Assembly: GCA_934278005.1 (NCBI GenBank)
Contig: CAKQWG010000147.1
Location: forward strand, 1-7,761
Direction of reading: 5' to 3'
DNA: 7,761 bases
Source of the DNA: an uncultured Pirellulaceae bacterium
GTDB lineage: Bacteria; Planctomycetota; Planctomycetia; Pirellulales; Pirellulaceae
Each line of letters starts with the position of its first letter. Position 1 is the stretch's first letter. A program made the position numbers and the translations under genes. Below, piece after piece: positions 6,110 through 7,761 of the stretch. A model generated the notes under the pieces. The model ran no database searches. It saw only the letters and a program-made list of their open reading frames with translations, and was not told the DNA's origin.

Positions 6110-7489
6110 CTACTTGCGTGCCCCGATGCGAGCCAAGCGCGCGTTGCCCTTGCGCTTCATAGGGAACAGCCGCTTTTTGCGCGGCGCGTCGGCTTCACCG
6201 CTGTCTGCAGCGGCAGCCTCTTTGGCGGCCGCAGCGGCGGCTTGTCGAGCTTGCATGGGCGCTACATCGCCGTCGAGCGAATCCTGAATCAACAAGCGAT
6301 TGATATTGTGCTCAATCGCCGTTAGTTGCTGTCCCTCGTCGGCTGTAACAAACGTGAATGCGATTCCTTCGCGGCCCATCCGACCGGTACGCCCCACACG
6401 ATGCACATAGTCGTCACAGTCCAGTGGCACATCGTAGTTGATGATGTGCGACACGGTGGTGACGTCGATTCCGCGGCCCACCACATCGGTAGCGACGAGG
6501 ATACCTACATCGCCGCTGCGCAGATCGTTAAACACTCGATCGCGATCGCGCTGGTTCATGTCGCCGTGAATGCAAGCCAGCTTGGAACGCGAGAGCGACT
6601 TGATACGCGACAGCTCCGACTGCAGCGCGCGGTGCAGGCGGTCGGTTCCGCGCTTGGTGCGGCAAAAAATGATGGCTTGCGTGGGTTGCTCACGTTCGAG
6701 CAAGCGGACCAGCGTGCTCTGCTTTTGCTCGTGACGCACAGTGAAGTACCGCTGCTCGATCGACTCAACAGAAATCTGAGTGCTCGAGCAGTTGATGTGT
6801 ACGGGATCTTCCATGTAGCGTTTGCTCAGCCGCTCTATTTCAGGAGCCATCGTGGCGCTGAGCAACATTGTCTGGCGATCTTTGGGGCAAGCCCGCAGGA
6901 TTTTTTCGATCGCCGGCCTAAAGCCGATATCCAGCATGCGATCCGCTTCATCAAGCACGACGCACCATAAATCGCGGGTCTTGAAAGTCCCTCGCTGAAT
7001 ATGATCCATCACGCGTCCTGGAGTCCCTACCACGACTTGGGTGCCGTCCTCGAGCTCTTGCATTTGACGGCGCATATGTTTGCCACCGGCCATCGCGGTC
7101 AGCGCGGTTTTACAACCGTAGGCCAAACGCCCGAGCTCCAAGTAAACTTGTTCGGCCAATTCGCGGGTGGGCACCAAAATCAGCGCTTGCGGATTGCGGC
7201 ATTCGGTCAACGGATCGAGCATCTCAAGGATGGGGATGCCAAACGCCGCGGTTTTTCCAGTGCCGGTTCGAGCCTGGCCGAGAATGTCGCGTCCCTCAAG
7301 GGCCGGCGGAATGACCCGGGCCTGAATTGGAGACGGGGTCTCATACTCCAAACGCTTCAGCGCCCGCTGCATCACTGGCGACAGATCAAGCTGTTTGAAA
7401 GAGGTAATTTCGGGAGTGGAAGAAGTTTCTGAAGCAGAAGAAACCGGTGCTGCGGAAGATGCCTGTGCGGCCATGGTTGAAGATTGCAT
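6110..7489 (-). CDS. DEAD-box ATP-dependent RNA helicase
   Basis: This 459-residue cytoplasmic RNA helicase probably acts in ribosome assembly, mRNA decay or cold adaptation, as RhlE/DeaD relatives do. All core motifs are visible: Q motif with Phe31 and PSPIQ (52-56), motif I ARTGTGKT (73-80), Ia PTRELA (107-112), Ib TPGR (156-159), II DEAD (180-183), III SAT (211-213), IV IIFCRT (273-278), V ATDVVGRGID (333-342) and VI HRVGRTGR (363-370). Residues 1-28 are a Ser/Ala/Thr-rich leader. The C terminus is an Ala-rich run (416-428) followed by a basic tail (KKR...MKRKGNARLARIGARK), probably for RNA contact; no DbpA-type RNA-binding domain is present. About ten extra residues lie between motif IV and IHGDMNQ. 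The start is the ATG at 7489; an ATG five codons later is possible, and neither has an obvious Shine-Dalgarno. The subfamily is not settled. Confidence 0.95.
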   Translation of the reverse strand: MQSSTMAAQASSAAPVSSASETSSTPEITSFKQLDLSPVMQRALKRLEYETPSPIQARVIPPALEGRDILGQARTGTGKTAAFGIPILEMLDPLTECRNPQALILVPTRELAEQVYLELGRLAYGCKTALTAMAGGKHMRRQMQELEDGTQVVVGTPGRVMDHIQRGTFKTRDLWCVVLDEADRMLDIGFRPAIEKILRACPKDRQTMLLSATMAPEIERLSKRYMEDPVHINCSSTQISVESIEQRYFTVRHEQKQSTLVRLLEREQPTQAIIFCRTKRGTDRLHRALQSELSRIKSLSRSKLACIHGDMNQRDRDRVFNDLRSGDVGILVATDVVGRGIDVTTVSHIINYDVPLDCDDYVHRVGRTGRMGREGIAFTFVTADEGQQLTAIEHNINRLLIQDSLDGDVAPMQARQAAAAAAKEAAAADSGEADAPRKKRLFPMKRKGNARLARIGARK

Positions 7490-7574
7490 GCGGTGGTTGA
7501 TGGGCTTTCAAATATCAATTTGCTGAAACTCAGAGCCACCCAGCACGCGTCCACCAAGGACCAAATGCGTTGCA

Positions 7575-7628
7575 CTAGCCCGACGCGCGGCGAAGGTGGC
7601 ACATCACCTTCGCGGCGCTTCGGGCTAG
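7575..7628. repeat. Long near-perfect inverted repeat (dispersed planctomycete-type palindrome)
   Basis: The left arm (7575-7598) begins CTAGCCCGA and ends GCGAAGGTG; the right arm (7605-7628) begins CACCTTCGC and ends TCGGGCTAG. The 24-bp arms pair at 22 positions and enclose the 6-nt loop GCACAT. No T run follows on either side, so it is not a typical intrinsic terminator. The CTAGCCCGA core resembles intergenic palindromes I recall as abundant in Rhodopirellula-type genomes; this was not checked. It could block transcription entering from the right, protect the RNA, or be a REP-like passenger. Confidence 0.85.
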
Positions 7629-7669
7629 CCGTAAGTTATGCTAGACAGCTCGAAAAATAACCGTCGTTT

Positions 7670-7686
7670 ACTACCACACTGGTAGT
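7670..7686. repeat. Short perfect inverted repeat ACTACCA-cac-TGGTAGT
   Basis: Seven-bp perfect arms flank a 3-nt centre. It lies about 17-20 bp downstream of the expected start site of the candidate helicase promoter, a position suited to an operator or an RNA hairpin. There is no further support. Confidence 0.4.
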
Positions 7687-7709
7687 CATCTATTCGATTC
7701 AGTTGCTTT

Positions 7710-7739
7710 ATATTAGCTTCTTAAACCCTACCGTGTCAC
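7710..7739 (-). promoter_or_regulatory. Candidate sigma70-like promoter for the helicase
   Basis: On the minus strand GTGACA (7739-7734, five of six to TTGACA) is followed after 18 bp by TAATAT (7715-7710, four of six to TATAAT), in an AT-rich stretch unlike the surrounding sequence. It points to the helicase gene about 220 bp away. The spacing and -10 match are only fair, and planctomycete promoter rules are poorly known to me. Confidence 0.3.
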
Positions 7740-7761
7740 TCCCTAATAGTCATTTCTACCA

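Larger units (their letters stand above)
7490..7761 (-). other. Helicase upstream region and probable long 5' leader
   Basis: No gene is supported in these 272 bp. From the window end leftward it holds a candidate promoter (7710-7739), a short inverted repeat (7670-7686), a long near-perfect inverted repeat (7575-7628) and about 85 bp more before the helicase ATG. If the promoter is real the leader is about 210 nt and strongly structured. Confidence 0.4.

Noticed and set aside
6326..6970. Plus-strand 214-codon open frame opposite the helicase
   Set aside because: It lies wholly antisense to conserved helicase motifs and has no recognisable domain; it is a shadow of the GC-rich codons.
7372..7602. 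Minus-strand 76-codon frame overlapping the helicase start and the hairpin
   Set aside because: It crosses the large inverted repeat and overlaps the helicase N terminus in another frame, with no family signature.

Overview
The window looks like a chromosomal segment of a planctomycete of the Rhodopirellula/Blastopirellula kind. Three things point there. One gene belongs to the tetrahydromethanopterin (H4MPT)-linked C1-transfer group, which is rare in bacteria but known in planctomycetes. A hybrid histidine-kinase architecture with a periplasmic CxxCH motif is of a type I associate with that phylum. The strong intergenic palindrome near the right end, built on a CTAGCCCGA...TCGGGCTAG core, resembles a dispersed repeat I recall from those genomes. 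The assignment is from memory of families and was not searched.

Layout, left to right. Positions 1-1068 carry no gene I can support. Most of it (124-893) is a compound repeat array in which a 22-bp unit is reiterated about ten times and is joined at least three times to a 96-bp unit holding a small palindrome. Positions 1069-4174 hold a two-gene minus-strand operon: a heme-c-type membrane histidine kinase, followed 10 bp later by an MfnF-like ASKHA-fold protein of the H4MPT/methanofuran pathway. A divergent intergenic region of about 360 bp separates this from a plus-strand gene (4537-6030) for an exported protein made of two fused ModA-like substrate-binding domains. It converges, across only 79 bp, with a minus-strand DEAD-box RNA helicase gene (6110-7489). 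The last 272 bp are the helicase upstream region: a candidate sigma70-like promoter near the window end, then a long leader with a short and a very strong inverted repeat.

How the genes relate. The kinase and the MfnF-like gene are probably co-transcribed, so redox or ligand sensing in the periplasm may share expression with C1-cofactor synthesis, though the cognate response regulator is not in the window. The duplicated ModA-like protein has no permease or ATPase gene beside it; its first lobe keeps all the classical oxyanion ligands while its second does not. No complete new biological system is demonstrable. The observations most worth following up are the compound repeat array, the divergent second binding lobe, the kinase-MfnF pairing and the structured helicase leader.
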